This document shows, piece after piece, positions 28,201 to 36,247 of a DNA stretch of 64,000 bases; the stretch's first letter is position 1; each line of letters starts with the position of its first letter. Under the pieces are notes generated by a model. The model was not told the DNA's origin. It searched no databases and was given only the letters and a program-made list of their open reading frames with translations. Source of the stretch: CAVPDE01 sp963702565 (GTDB taxonomy: Bacteria; Desulfobacterota; DSM-4660; Desulfatiglandales; HGW-15). Made by a program: the position numbers and the translations under genes. Where the stretch lies: NCBI GenBank assembly GCA_963702565.1, contig CAVPDE010000005.1, positions 130,011-194,010 of the forward strand, given 5' to 3'.

Positions 28201-28779
28201 CACGTGATCGCGAGCGGTTATGACGTGAACATCCTGGTGCTCGACACGGAGGTCTACTCCAACACCGGAGGCCAGTCTTCCAAATCCACACCCACCGGCG
28301 CTGTAGCCAAGTTCGCAGCAAGCGGCAAACCGACCCGGAAGAAGGACATGGGCAGGATGGCCATGACTTACGGATATGTCTACGTCGCTTCCGTGGCCAT
28401 GGGCGCCAACAAGAACCAATTCCTGAAGGCGGTTCTTGAAGCGGAGAGCTACCAGGGGCCTTCCCTCATTATCGCCTACGCGCCGTGCATCAACCACGGG
28501 ATCAACATGAGCAGAAGCCAGAACGAAGAGAAGTTGGCCGTAGAGGCCGGCTACTGGCCCCTTTATCGCTTTGATCCGAGGCTCAAAGAGGAAGGCAAGA
28601 ACCCCTTTACGCTGGATTCCAAGGAGCCCACGGGCAATTTCAAGGAATTCCTCATGGGAGAGGTGCGCTACTCCAGCCTGACCAGAACCTTTCCGGATGC
28701 TGCGGAGAAGCTGTTTGAAAAAGCCGAAAAGGATATGAAGGACCGTTTTGAAACGTACAAGAAGCTGGCGGCAGCATAA
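25261..28779 (+). CDS. nifJ: Pyruvate:ferredoxin (flavodoxin) oxidoreductase, single chain
   Basis: Converts pyruvate + CoA to acetyl-CoA + CO2 and reduces ferredoxin; it can run in reverse. The 1172 residues carry all domains on one chain. These are the N-terminal pyrimidine-binding half (EVAAIYPITPSSSMGEY near residue 23), domain II, a gamma domain (FWGLGADGTVGANKNAIK near 422), a two-cluster ferredoxin domain (CIQCNQCSFVCP near 686 and CTGCGNCADICP near 743), and the TPP domain (GACPGCGETPY near 807, FGGDGWAYDIGYGG near 965). A further Cys in NATGCSSIYGG helps bind the proximal cluster. GGAG lies 9 bases upstream of the ATG. Confidence 0.95.
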   Translation: MSEKMTTIEGNEAAAHVAYALSEVAAIYPITPSSSMGEYCDDWAAHGRKNIFGQVLKVVEMQSEAGAAGAVHGALSAGALSTTFTASQGLLLMIPNMYKIAGELMPTVFHVSARAVAAHALSIFGDHSDVNAVRETGFSLLASASVQEVMDLALVAHLSSVRLSLPFVHFFDGFRTSMEIQKIELIDYADMAKLLDYDALDDFRSRCMNPEYPQLRGTAQNPDIFFQSKEAANPYFARIAYVVQEEMQKVGDLTGRRYNLFDYVGDPEADRVILSMASSCDVIEETVNYLNGLGERIGLIKARLYHPFSQEHFLRALPSTVKRLAVLDRTKSPGALGEPLYRDVCTVFQNTGSGPVLVGGRYGLGSKDFTPVMVKAVFDNLRGSAPKNHFTVGITDDVSHTSLELGADIDAAPKGTVRCKFWGLGADGTVGANKNAIKIIGENTGMFAQAYFAYDAKKSGGITMSHLRFSPHKIQSPYLLTHSDFIACHNPAFVTQYDILEGIREGGAFLLNSPWTLEDMESKLPNPLKRTIAQKKLKFYNIDAVKIATELGLGGRINMIMQAAFFQIAKVIPPEEAFRHMKNAIEKTYGKKGEDVVKMNEAAVDGAVGALQEIAYPASWAKAGQEAYLEKGEPEFVSKVMRPMLAQQGDKLPVSAVPADGIFPTATTQYEKRGIAINVPVWLSEHCIQCNQCSFVCPHAVIRPLLASDEDLKGAPEAFVTVEAKGKEFKGLKFRIQISPLDCTGCGNCADICPAKQKALVMKPLETQTEAQVPNHIFSTELPVMDDVMPATSVKGSQFRQPLFEFSGACPGCGETPYIKLITQLYGDRMLIANATGCSSIYGGSAPSCPYTVNEDGHGPAWANSLFEDNAEYGLGMSLAVTQRRNKLADLVREALKVEMSAELKEAFQAWLDHMEDGEKSKEYGGKIVDVLEAELFEKKAPASPLLYEILNRSDYLTKKSIWVFGGDGWAYDIGYGGLDHVIASGYDVNILVLDTEVYSNTGGQSSKSTPTGAVAKFAASGKPTRKKDMGRMAMTYGYVYVASVAMGANKNQFLKAVLEAESYQGPSLIIAYAPCINHGINMSRSQNEEKLAVEAGYWPLYRFDPRLKEEGKNPFTLDSKEPTGNFKEFLMGEVRYSSLTRTFPDAAEKLFEKAEKDMKDRFETYKKLAAA

Positions 28780-28783
28780 AGAA

Positions 28784-28868
28784 AGGGGCAAGGGACACGG
28801 CGCACGGTGCACGGAAAAACCATCTCTCTCAGGTCTTGCCGTGCGCCTTGAGCCGTGTACCGTGCACC
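28784..28868. repeat. Word-repeat hairpin, GGCACGG family
   Basis: The left arm GGGGCAAGGGACACGGCGC continues with ACGGTGCACGG (28784-28814). The right arm, TTGCCGTGCGCCTTGAGCC and GTGTACCGTGCACC (28835-28868), is its inverse. It lies between nifJ and the fumarase gene. A single short arm with the same word is at 20584-20602 in front of sdhC. Confidence 0.6.
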
Positions 28869-28890
28869 ATTTTGCAGTGGGGGATGCCTC

Positions 28891-30504
28891 ATGCCTACCG
28901 AATTTGCCTATCAGCAGCTCTTCCCTCTGGGTAAAGACACCACTTCCTATCGCCTTCTGACAAAGGAGTTCGTGTCCGAAAGCGAGTTCGAAGGCAAGAG
29001 AATGCTCAAGGTCGCCTCGGAAGGCCTCACGCTTCTTGCGGAAACCGCCTTCAAGGATGTCGCGCACCTGCTCCGCACCTCTCATCTGGAGCTTCTCGCA
29101 AAGATCCTGAAAGACCCTGAGGCGTCCCAGAACGATCGGTATGTCGCCCTGGAGATGCTCAAAAATGCCGTGATCAGCGCAGAGGGCGTGCTTCCCATGT
29201 GTCAGGACACCGGGACGGCGATTGTGATCGGGAAAAGGGGGCAGCAGATCTGGACAGGAACTTCAGATGAGGAAGCTCTCTCGAGAGGTGTTTTCAACGC
29301 CTACACCAAGAATTTCTTGCGCTACTCCCAGAACGCGCCTCTCTCCCTGTACGAGGAGAAAAACACGGGGTGCAACCTTCCGGCCCAGATTGACCTTTAT
29401 GCGACGGAAGGCGAAACCTATCAATTTCTTTTCATCGCCAAAGGGGGAGGTTCCGCCAACAAGACCTTTCTCTTCCAGGAAACCAAAGCGGTCCTGAACC
29501 CTGAAGCCTTGAGCGCTTTCATGGCCGGCAAGATGAAAACCCTTGGCACTGCAGCGTGCCCTCCCTACCACCTCGCTTTTGTGGTGGGCGGGACCTCTGC
29601 CGAGGCCAACCTCAAAACCCTCAAACTCGCCACAGCCGGTTACCTCGATGCCCTCCCGGACAAAGGAAATGAAGGCGGACAGGCCTTCAGGGACAGAGCC
29701 ATGGAAGAGAAAGCTCTCAAGATGTCCCAAACCCTGGGGATCGGCGCCCAGTTCGGCGGCAAGTACTTTTGCCTGGACGTCAGGGTGATCCGGCTTCCCA
29801 GGCATGGCGCCTCCTGCCCCATCGGCCTCGGCGTAAGCTGCAGCGCGGACAGAAACGTCAAAGCCAGGATCACGAGGGACGGAATATTCCTTGAAGCCCT
29901 GGATACGCAGCCCGGCCGGTTCCTGCCCGAGCCGGCGTGGTCGCAGGACAAGGCGGTCGCCCTGGACCTGAATCAACCCATGGATCAGATTCGGGCGACC
30001 CTAAGCCAATACCCTGTGTCCACCCGGCTGGTTCTCAACGGGGACATGGTCGTGGCAAGAGACATCGCTCACGCGAAACTCAAGGAGAGACTGGACCGCG
30101 GGGAAGATCTGCCGAATTATTTCAAGGACCACATCATCTATTACGCAGGTCCTGCCAAGACCCCTCCCGGCTATGCGTGCGGCTCTTTCGGACCGACCAC
30201 TGCAGGCCGAATGGATCCCTACGTTCCCTTTTTCCAGGCCCGCCGAGGCTCCATGGTGATGCTCGCCAAAGGAAATCGCTCCGCCGTCGTCAAAGAAGCC
30301 TGCAAGAAATACGGGGGCTTCTACCTCGGCTCGATCGGGGGACCTGCAGCACGCCTCGCAAAAGAGTGCATCACCCGCATGGAGGTCCTGGAATATCCGG
30401 AACTGGGCATGGAAGCGATTTACCGGATCACCGTCAAGGACTTTCCTGCCTTCATCATCACGGACGACAAGGGTAGCGACTTCTTTGACCGCCTCCTTGC
30501 TTAG
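28891..30504 (+). CDS. Fumarate hydratase, class I (iron-sulfur)
   Basis: Hydrates fumarate to malate using a [4Fe-4S] cluster. The 537 residues hold both alpha and beta domains in one chain, like FumA/FumB. The first cluster Cys is in VLPMCQDTGTAIVIG (near residue 103); others are likely in NTGCNLPAQID and LGVSCSADRN. The beta part shows YAGPAKTPPGYACGSFGPTT and TAGRMDPY. The start is the ATG at 28891 after GTGGGGGATGC, because the frame upstream is repeat DNA. It completes the succinate-fumarate-malate-oxaloacetate-pyruvate set. Oxygen sensitivity of the class fits an anaerobe. Confidence 0.92.
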   Translation: MPTEFAYQQLFPLGKDTTSYRLLTKEFVSESEFEGKRMLKVASEGLTLLAETAFKDVAHLLRTSHLELLAKILKDPEASQNDRYVALEMLKNAVISAEGVLPMCQDTGTAIVIGKRGQQIWTGTSDEEALSRGVFNAYTKNFLRYSQNAPLSLYEEKNTGCNLPAQIDLYATEGETYQFLFIAKGGGSANKTFLFQETKAVLNPEALSAFMAGKMKTLGTAACPPYHLAFVVGGTSAEANLKTLKLATAGYLDALPDKGNEGGQAFRDRAMEEKALKMSQTLGIGAQFGGKYFCLDVRVIRLPRHGASCPIGLGVSCSADRNVKARITRDGIFLEALDTQPGRFLPEPAWSQDKAVALDLNQPMDQIRATLSQYPVSTRLVLNGDMVVARDIAHAKLKERLDRGEDLPNYFKDHIIYYAGPAKTPPGYACGSFGPTTAGRMDPYVPFFQARRGSMVMLAKGNRSAVVKEACKKYGGFYLGSIGGPAARLAKECITRMEVLEYPELGMEAIYRITVKDFPAFIITDDKGSDFFDRLLA

Positions 30505-30510
30505 CAGGTT

Positions 30511-30660
30511 GCTGAAAGACGCCCATCTACGGCGTTGCCCTCATCCCTCGCCCTGTTAAATTCCCGCGAGGCGGGACGGCGGAGCCGATTTAACAGGGCG
30601 AGTCCTTGCGACGTACTGGACTGTACGTCTCACTCCTCGGGATTTCGGGCGCCTTGTATC
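30511..30660. repeat. Composite intergenic repeat with a nested 15-bp inverted repeat
   Basis: The flanks GACGCCCATCTACGGCG (from 30519) and CTCGGGATTTCGGGCGCC (to 30654) belong to an intergenic repeat that I recall from other Desulfobacterota-type genomes. Between them sits CTCGCCCTGTTAAAT (30547-30561) with its perfect inverse at 30588-30602, and inside that TCCCGC/GCGGGA. The inner part looks inserted into the outer element. It may also terminate the fumarase transcript. Confidence 0.6.
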
Positions 30661-30675
30661 AATTAGTTTTTTCAA

Positions 30676-30705
30676 TTGACACCCTTCTAGGGAAGCGACT
30701 ATTTA
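30676..30705 (+). promoter_or_regulatory. Candidate promoter of the OYE-like reductase gene
   Basis: A perfect TTGACA (30676-30681) is followed after 18 bases by TATTTA (30700-30705). It lies 31 bases before the ATG at 30736, where GAGGAG is the ribosome binding site. The -10 match is weak. Confidence 0.35.
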
Positions 30706-30735
30706 CTTACGCTTAAGACAGTTCCTGAGGAGACC

Positions 30736-32655
30736 ATGCTCAAGCATCTTTTTGAACCGTTTACCCTTAAAGGTCGAACCCTTAAGAACCGAATCGTGAT
30801 GCCCGGCCTCGCCTCCTTTTTGATTGAAGACGACGGATCCATCAATGACAAGACCGTTGAACATTACAGGGGCCGAGCTTCCGGCGGTCCGGCCATGGTG
30901 ATCGTGGAAGCCTGCGCTGTTTCGCCGGAAGGGATCGTGTCCGCTCACCAGGCAAGGATTTATGACGACCGGTTCATTGAAGGCCTCTCCCGCATCGCCC
31001 GGGTGATGAAAGCAGAAGGGGCGCTTCCGGCTGTTCAAATTCATCACGGCGGAAGGCAGACCTCCAGCCGGGTGATCAAGCGAAAGCCCTTTGCTCCTTC
31101 CAACCTCCCCTGCCCCACCATCAGCGGCGATGTGGAACCGTTGAGCGTTGAAGGGATCCAGGACATTATCCGAAAGTTCGGAGACGCTGCGGTAAGGGCT
31201 GTTCAGGCAGGTTTTGAACTGATTGAGATTCATGGAGCCCACGGCTATCTCATCAACCAGTTCATCTCGAAATTCTCCAACATTCGCGACGACGCGTACG
31301 GAGGAGACACGACCCGGAGAGCGCGTTTTGCGGTCGATGTGGTCAGAGAGGTCAGGAGGAGAGTCGGAGAGACCTTCCCCATTTCCTTCAAGATCAGCGC
31401 CCAGGAGTTCGTTCCCGGCGGACTCAGCGTAGAGGAGAGCATCGAGATCCTCAAATTGCTGGTTTCAGCGGGCATTGATATTGTCCAGGTGTCGGCAGGA
31501 AACGATGCGACTCCGGAATGGATCTGCCAGCCCATGTTCATGGACAAAGCTTGTCTTGCGGATTCTGCCGCCACGATCAAGAAGGCGCTCCGCATCCCGG
31601 TGATGGCGGTGGGGCGGATCAATGACCCCCTCTTGGCCGACGCCCTCATCCGAGACGGAAAGGCTGATCTTGTGTGCATAGGAAGAGGTCTGCTTGCTGA
31701 TCCTGAAATGCCCAAGAAAGCCCAGCAGGGGAAGCTCGACGACATCCGAATCTGTATTGCCTGCAACACCTGCATGGAATCCATATTCCGGAAGGGCCGC
31801 GTAGAGTGTCTGGTCAATCCCACCCTCGGCCGCGAAAAGGAAATGGAAATACGGCCTGCGGAAAAAAGGAAGAAGGTCATGATCGTGGGCGGCGGCCCTG
31901 GAGGCCTTCACGCCGGGTGGGTCGCCGCGATCCGGGGGCACGAAGTGCATCTCTATGAAAAGCAGTCGCGCCTGGGCGGCCAGTTGAACCTCGGAAGCGT
32001 CACCAAGTACAAGAAGGAAATCCTCAGCCTCATCGAATTTCACAAGAAGCAGGTTGAAAAGGCGGGCATCCGCATCCATCTCAACACGGAAGTGACGCTG
32101 GAAACAATCAAACGGGAAAAGCCCGACGTCGTCATTCTCTCAACAGGCGCCACACCCTTTTTGCCGAACGTGCCTGGAATCGAAAGATCTATTGTGGTCG
32201 GGCTGCAGGAAGTTCTGAACGGAGAGCCGCCGGAAAAGAGAATAGCGGTGGTGGTCGGGGGAGGAGCCACAGGGTGCGAGGTTGCCCATCACCTGGCAGA
32301 GCACGGCTCTTCGGTCACCATCGTGGAGCAGCTTCCGAAGATTGCAATGAATCTGGAATCCATCACCAGGAAGGTTCTTCTCAAAGAACTCAGGGAAAGG
32401 GGCGTCCGGTTTCTCACCGGACACAAACTCTCCAAAGTGGAAGAGACCGGAGTGGTGGTGGCGGCGGAAGACGGAACAGAGAGTTTCATAGAGGCGGGCG
32501 CCGTGGTGATCGCCATCGGGAACAAGCCGGACAACCGCCTCTACGAGCAGATCCAGTCTCTCGGAATCCCTTTGTACCAGATCGGGGACTGTCTGGAGCC
32601 CAGAAGCGCAAAAGCGGCCATTTCCGAGGCAGCGACCATCGGCCGCAGTATTTAG
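30736..32655 (+). CDS. NADH:flavin oxidoreductase / 2,4-dienoyl-CoA reductase-like (FMN, [4Fe-4S], FAD)
   Basis: A 639-residue three-part enzyme. Residues 1-330 are an Old Yellow Enzyme TIM barrel (LKNRIVMPGLASF, QIHHGGRQTS, IHGAHGYLINQFISKFSNIR, and AVGRINDPLLADALI). A cluster motif CIACNTC followed by a fourth Cys in VECLVNP lies near 340-360. Residues 375-639 are an FAD/NAD(P) module (VMIVGGGPGGLHAGWVA and VVVGGGATGCEVA). This architecture is shared by dienoyl-CoA reductase (FadH), enoate reductases and bile-acid or trimethylamine enzymes. It probably reduces an unsaturated acid or its CoA ester, but the substrate cannot be told from sequence. Single gene with its own likely promoter. Confidence 0.85.
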   Translation: MLKHLFEPFTLKGRTLKNRIVMPGLASFLIEDDGSINDKTVEHYRGRASGGPAMVIVEACAVSPEGIVSAHQARIYDDRFIEGLSRIARVMKAEGALPAVQIHHGGRQTSSRVIKRKPFAPSNLPCPTISGDVEPLSVEGIQDIIRKFGDAAVRAVQAGFELIEIHGAHGYLINQFISKFSNIRDDAYGGDTTRRARFAVDVVREVRRRVGETFPISFKISAQEFVPGGLSVEESIEILKLLVSAGIDIVQVSAGNDATPEWICQPMFMDKACLADSAATIKKALRIPVMAVGRINDPLLADALIRDGKADLVCIGRGLLADPEMPKKAQQGKLDDIRICIACNTCMESIFRKGRVECLVNPTLGREKEMEIRPAEKRKKVMIVGGGPGGLHAGWVAAIRGHEVHLYEKQSRLGGQLNLGSVTKYKKEILSLIEFHKKQVEKAGIRIHLNTEVTLETIKREKPDVVILSTGATPFLPNVPGIERSIVVGLQEVLNGEPPEKRIAVVVGGGATGCEVAHHLAEHGSSVTIVEQLPKIAMNLESITRKVLLKELRERGVRFLTGHKLSKVEETGVVVAAEDGTESFIEAGAVVIAIGNKPDNRLYEQIQSLGIPLYQIGDCLEPRSAKAAISEAATIGRSI

Positions 32656-32706
32656 GGGCTTTCTCGTTTTGGCTGTTCTTCTACCAGGGCAGGTGTCCAA
32701 AAGAGA

Positions 32707-32806
32707 ACCGCAGAATATCGAATGACGAATAAAGAACGCCTAAGGGGAAAACCGAGGTATCGAACTTCATCATTCGAAATTAACTGTTCGACATTCGATA
32801 TTCATT
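32707..32806. repeat. Word-repeat hairpin, ATATCGAATGACGAA family, copy 1
   Basis: The left arm is GAATATCGAATGACGAATAA and the right arm TCATCATTCGAAATTAACTG continuing TTCGACATTCGATATTC. The conserved lead-in GAACCGCAGAATA(T/C)CGAATG is shared with the copy at 35233. It lies downstream of both the reductase gene and the converging rfbD gene. Confidence 0.65.
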
Positions 32807-32881
32807 CAAATCGTCGGGTTCCAATGTTGGCTTGTGGCAAAAGCTTTATGTGAACTGAGCCCTGCATCCCAGACTCATCTC

Positions 32882-33781
32882 TCACTTCGATCCGCCGGCT
32901 TTGGCCTGTTTGATCAGATCGTCGCCGAATTGATCCAGGAAAAGGTCCAGGTCTTCCTTCCATGGCGGCAGTAGATTGATCCCCTGTTTTTTCAAAACCC
33001 TGTTCTCCAGGATGCAATTGGCCGGCCTTTTCGCCTTCCTGCGGCACTCCGACAGAGAGCAGGGGTCCAGGGAAACCTTCAACCCAAGTTTTTTCACGAT
33101 AAACTGGGCGTACTCCAGCCGATTGCAGTACCCTTCTGCCGTGGCGTGGTAAGTGCCCTTGCCGTCGGCACGGATCAATTCCTGGATCTGCTGGGCCAGG
33201 CGATAGGACCAGGTGGGAGAACCGAATTGATCTTCCACTACCTTGATCTTCCTGCTTTTTTTCTTGCCGAGGACGCTGGTCAGCAGGCTGCTGATAAAGC
33301 TGTCCCCCTCTGCGCCATAAAGCCATCCGCTCCGAATGATCATATAATCAGACGCATTCTCCCTGACTGCCGTTTCGCTTTCCATCTTGGTGCGGCCATA
33401 GGCAGAGAGGGGATCCAGGGTGTCGTCTTCAAAGTACGGTTGTGGAATGGCCTTTTCACCATTGAAGACATGGTCGGAGGAAATTTGGATCACCTTGCAG
33501 TCATATCGGGCCGAAGCCTGCGCGATGTTCCTCGGGCCTTCGACATTCACCTTTTTCACCATGTAGGACTGCCTGGATTCTTCGCAAACGTCCGGATCCG
33601 TGATGGCGGCGCAGTTGAGAACGATCTCCGGGTGCAAATGGTGCATCCGATCTATCACCTTGTCCCAACTGACAATATCCAGTTCTTTTTTGTCGGGAGA
33701 AAGGATTTCATAGTTTTGACTCAGGACAGTCCTGCAATCGCTACCCAGCATGCCTTTACTTCCCAAGATCAAGATCTTCAT
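32882..33781 (-). CDS. dTDP-4-dehydrorhamnose reductase-like NAD(P)-dependent sugar reductase
   Basis: A 299-residue short-chain (RmlD/RfbD) reductase. It shows the nucleotide motif KILILGSKGMLGSDC at the N-terminus, LNCAAITDPDVCEE (near residue 67), VIQISSDHVFNGEKA (near 105) and the catalytic pair in PLSAYGRTKMESE (YxxxK, near 135). The family reduces dTDP-4-keto-L-rhamnose in rhamnose synthesis. The start is the ATG at 33781 with AGGA upstream. It stands alone, with no rfbA, rfbB or rfbC gene nearby, so another sugar nucleotide is possible. It is divergent from the TPR/TRAP genes. Confidence 0.75.
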   Translation of the reverse strand: MKILILGSKGMLGSDCRTVLSQNYEILSPDKKELDIVSWDKVIDRMHHLHPEIVLNCAAITDPDVCEESRQSYMVKKVNVEGPRNIAQASARYDCKVIQISSDHVFNGEKAIPQPYFEDDTLDPLSAYGRTKMESETAVRENASDYMIIRSGWLYGAEGDSFISSLLTSVLGKKKSRKIKVVEDQFGSPTWSYRLAQQIQELIRADGKGTYHATAEGYCNRLEYAQFIVKKLGLKVSLDPCSLSECRRKAKRPANCILENRVLKKQGINLLPPWKEDLDLFLDQFGDDLIKQAKAGGSK

Positions 33782-33897
33782 TCTATCCTGGCTCCCTGAT
33801 GGTTCCTCGGAATCCTTGCCGGGAGAAAACTGAAGGTTTCTCCCTCCTTGAAAAAGAAACACCGCTACGCAAAGATTTAAGTCTATAATTTCCAACA

Positions 33898-33926
33898 TTG
33901 CAAACTCAATAGGAATTTTATACAAT
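33898..33926 (+). promoter_or_regulatory. Candidate promoter of the TPR/TRAP gene cluster
   Basis: TTGCAA (33898-33903) and TACAAT (33921-33926) are spaced by 17 bases and face the TPR gene 45 bases downstream. The surrounding sequence is AT-rich compared with the genes. Confidence 0.4.
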
Positions 33927-33970
33927 TCTCAACAAGAGTTGAAAAAGACAGCTTTCTGGAACGCCCTCTA

Positions 33971-35197
33971 ATGCTATCCAAGTTGAGTGGAACAAAGGTG
34001 AATCACCTTTCTTGTCTTGCAATTCGAACTTCTTTCCAACCCCTTTTGATTCTTGCGTTTTTCCTTTCTCTTCCTCATGCCCAGGCAACCGAACCGCTTA
34101 AACTGGACAGCCGCAACCCCAGCCAGGAGATCATCAGGGGAATAAACGACCTCTATGACCTGGAATTCGATGACGCGGAGAAGCGCTTCTCCCGGATTGT
34201 CGCTCAACAACCGGAGCACCCGGCGGGCTACTTCTACATGGCGATGGTGACCTGGTCTAAGCTCTCCGTGGGTTTCTGGACCGAACAAAACCTTGAAGAA
34301 TATGTGGGGCGAATCGACCGCACCATATCCGTAGCAAGAAAGCGAATTGAAAAAAACGATAAAGACAGCCGCAGTTATTTTTACCTGGGAGGGGCTCTCG
34401 GGTTCAAGGGCCGCTTCGAATTGATGCGGCACAAGTGGTTTTCCTCCTACAACCTGGCCTATGATGCCATTCAGGCTCTGAAAACCTGCGAAAAACTCGA
34501 TCCGGAAAACAAGGATGTCCTCCTGGGGCTCGGAATCTACGACTACTACACGGCAAAACTCTCCGGTGTTTTGAGATATCTCAGCTATCTTTTTCTTCAC
34601 AAAGGTGACAAAGAGGAAGGCCTCCGGAAACTTCACGTGGCGGCGAACGAGGCGGCTTACTCAGGGCTCGAAGCCACGAGCATGCTGATTCACATTTATC
34701 TCTACCTCGAAGAGGACTATGATAAAGCCTTGCCGCTCATTCAGGATTTGAGAACGAAATTCCTTAAGAACATGCGTTATCCCTTCTTTGAAGGCCTTGT
34801 CTATATCCGAAAGGATCGAGACTCCAAGTACAGGGAAATGGTGGAGTCCCTCCGGACGGAGGGCCGAAAAAAAGCGACCAGAGGCGATCGCCTTATTTGG
34901 GAGAATCAGGCGCTTTACCTTGAAGCGACGTACCACCTTTTCCGGGGCCAGACGCAGCAGGCGAGAAACAAACTGGATGCCATTCTTTCCCAGGTCGATC
35001 CAGGGCTTGACCCTGACATGATTGCCTGGCCCGTTCTCAAGAAAGGAATGAGCTACGATCTTGACGGAAAAAGAGACACGGCCCTGGAATTTTACCACCG
35101 GGTTCTCAAAATGGAGAACGGCGCAGGCGCCCAGTTTCTCGCTCAGAAATGCATTGACGAAGCGCCCAAGAAGGGAGATCCTTTCCTTGGGTACTAG
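33971..35197 (+). CDS. Exported TPR-like protein upstream of a TRAP transporter
   Basis: A 408-residue protein with an N-terminal signal sequence (about residues 20-40, FQPLLILAFFLSLPHAQA). It is otherwise made of helical pairs of the tetratricopeptide type (DLEFDDAEKRFSRIVAQQPE, DAIQALKTCEKLDPENKD and TALEFYHRVLKMENG). It is periplasmic and probably scaffolds or binds another protein. It is followed after a repeat-filled gap by a TatT-like lipoprotein and the TRAP genes, so it may belong to that system as an extra TPR partner. The function is inferred only from position and fold. Confidence 0.65.
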   Translation: MLSKLSGTKVNHLSCLAIRTSFQPLLILAFFLSLPHAQATEPLKLDSRNPSQEIIRGINDLYDLEFDDAEKRFSRIVAQQPEHPAGYFYMAMVTWSKLSVGFWTEQNLEEYVGRIDRTISVARKRIEKNDKDSRSYFYLGGALGFKGRFELMRHKWFSSYNLAYDAIQALKTCEKLDPENKDVLLGLGIYDYYTAKLSGVLRYLSYLFLHKGDKEEGLRKLHVAANEAAYSGLEATSMLIHIYLYLEEDYDKALPLIQDLRTKFLKNMRYPFFEGLVYIRKDRDSKYREMVESLRTEGRKKATRGDRLIWENQALYLEATYHLFRGQTQQARNKLDAILSQVDPGLDPDMIAWPVLKKGMSYDLDGKRDTALEFYHRVLKMENGAGAQFLAQKCIDEAPKKGDPFLGY

Positions 35198-35232
35198 CGT
35201 GGTGGTCTGGGCATTTCTTGAGATGTGCGCAG

Positions 35233-35345
35233 AAGTTCAAAAGCGAACCGCAGAATACCGAATGCCGAATGAAGAACACCGAAGGAGACAATCAAATTGA
35301 CTGAACTTCATCATTCGACATTCCCTGTTCGACATTCGACATTTG
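35233..35345. repeat. Word-repeat hairpin, ATATCGAATGACGAA family, copy 2
   Basis: The left arm GAACCGCAGAATACCGAATG (from 35245) continues CCGAATGAAGAACACCGAAGG. The right arm has TTCATCATTCGACATTCCCTG then TTCGACATTCGACATTTG. It is closely related to copy 1 at 32707 and lies between the TPR gene and tatT. Confidence 0.65.
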
Positions 35346-35368
35346 CTTCTAAGCTTTTGAAGACTACA

Positions 35369-36238
35369 ATGACGCAATTACGTGGAGTCGTTTCTCTTTT
35401 ACTCCTATTTTCGTTCTTGTTCTCAGGCTGCATGCAAGTGGCCCTGAGAGCCTCCCCTTCCCTTTTTCCCAACGTCGCATCCGCCATGTTTGAGGAATGT
35501 GATCCCGAACTTGCAAAAGCCTCGATTCCTCCGAATCTGAAACTCTTGGAAGGGATTCTCAAGAACGATCCTGAGAACAGGAAGATTCTCACAACCCTGT
35601 GCATGGGGTTTGCCGGCTATTCTCTCTTGTTCATCGAACCGGAAGATCCGGAACGAGCCTCCGCGTTCTATCTTCGCGCACTGGACTACGGAATCAGAGC
35701 TCTGGGGGACAAGGGGACCCCTTTGGGCAATCGAGAGGCCGGCCCTGAGCCTGTCAGAGCGGCGCTCAAGAACATGGATCCAACGGATCTTGAAGCCCTC
35801 TTCTGGACCACTCTGTCCTGGAACGCGTGGATCAACCTGAACCTGGACAAGCCGAGCGCCCTGGCCCAGTTGAGCGCCTCCGAGGCCTGCCTCAAGAGGG
35901 TCCTCGAACTGGATGCGCACTTCTTCTACAGCGCGCCTCACATCCTGATGGGAGCGAGCCTTGCGGCACGGCCTCCTCTGCTGGGCGGAAGCCCTGAAAA
36001 GGCCAGGATCCACTTCGAAGAGGCCATGCAGAAGAATCACGGTCACTTCTTTTTGGCCCAGGTTTACTTTGCCAGGTACTATGCGGTAAGGGTTCAGGAC
36101 AAGGAGTTGTTCGGCCGCGCCCTAGCAGAGGTTCTTCGCGGCGCCCCTGATGAGATCAAAGAGGTTTGCCTCATCAACCGCGTCATGCAGCGCAGAGCGC
36201 AAGAACTCGCAAAGCAAGCAGAGGATCTCTTCTTGTAG
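35369..36238 (+). CDS. TatT-like TRAP-associated TPR lipoprotein
   Basis: A 289-residue lipoprotein. The lipobox is LFSGC with the modified Cys near residue 21, after the hydrophobic VVSLLLLFSFLFS. The mature protein matches the TatT (T component) family known from Treponema, a helical TPR-like trimer that binds the TRAP substrate-binding protein. Recognisable parts are MGFAGYSLLFIEPEDPERA, DLEALFWTTLSWNAWINLN and PLLGGSPEKARIHFEEA. I start at the ATG at 35369 because the upstream in-frame codons are repeat DNA; the ribosome binding site is weak. It is 9 bases before the dctP-type gene. Confidence 0.8.
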   Translation: MTQLRGVVSLLLLFSFLFSGCMQVALRASPSLFPNVASAMFEECDPELAKASIPPNLKLLEGILKNDPENRKILTTLCMGFAGYSLLFIEPEDPERASAFYLRALDYGIRALGDKGTPLGNREAGPEPVRAALKNMDPTDLEALFWTTLSWNAWINLNLDKPSALAQLSASEACLKRVLELDAHFFYSAPHILMGASLAARPPLLGGSPEKARIHFEEAMQKNHGHFFLAQVYFARYYAVRVQDKELFGRALAEVLRGAPDEIKEVCLINRVMQRRAQELAKQAEDLFL

Positions 36239-36247
36239 GAGGATGCT

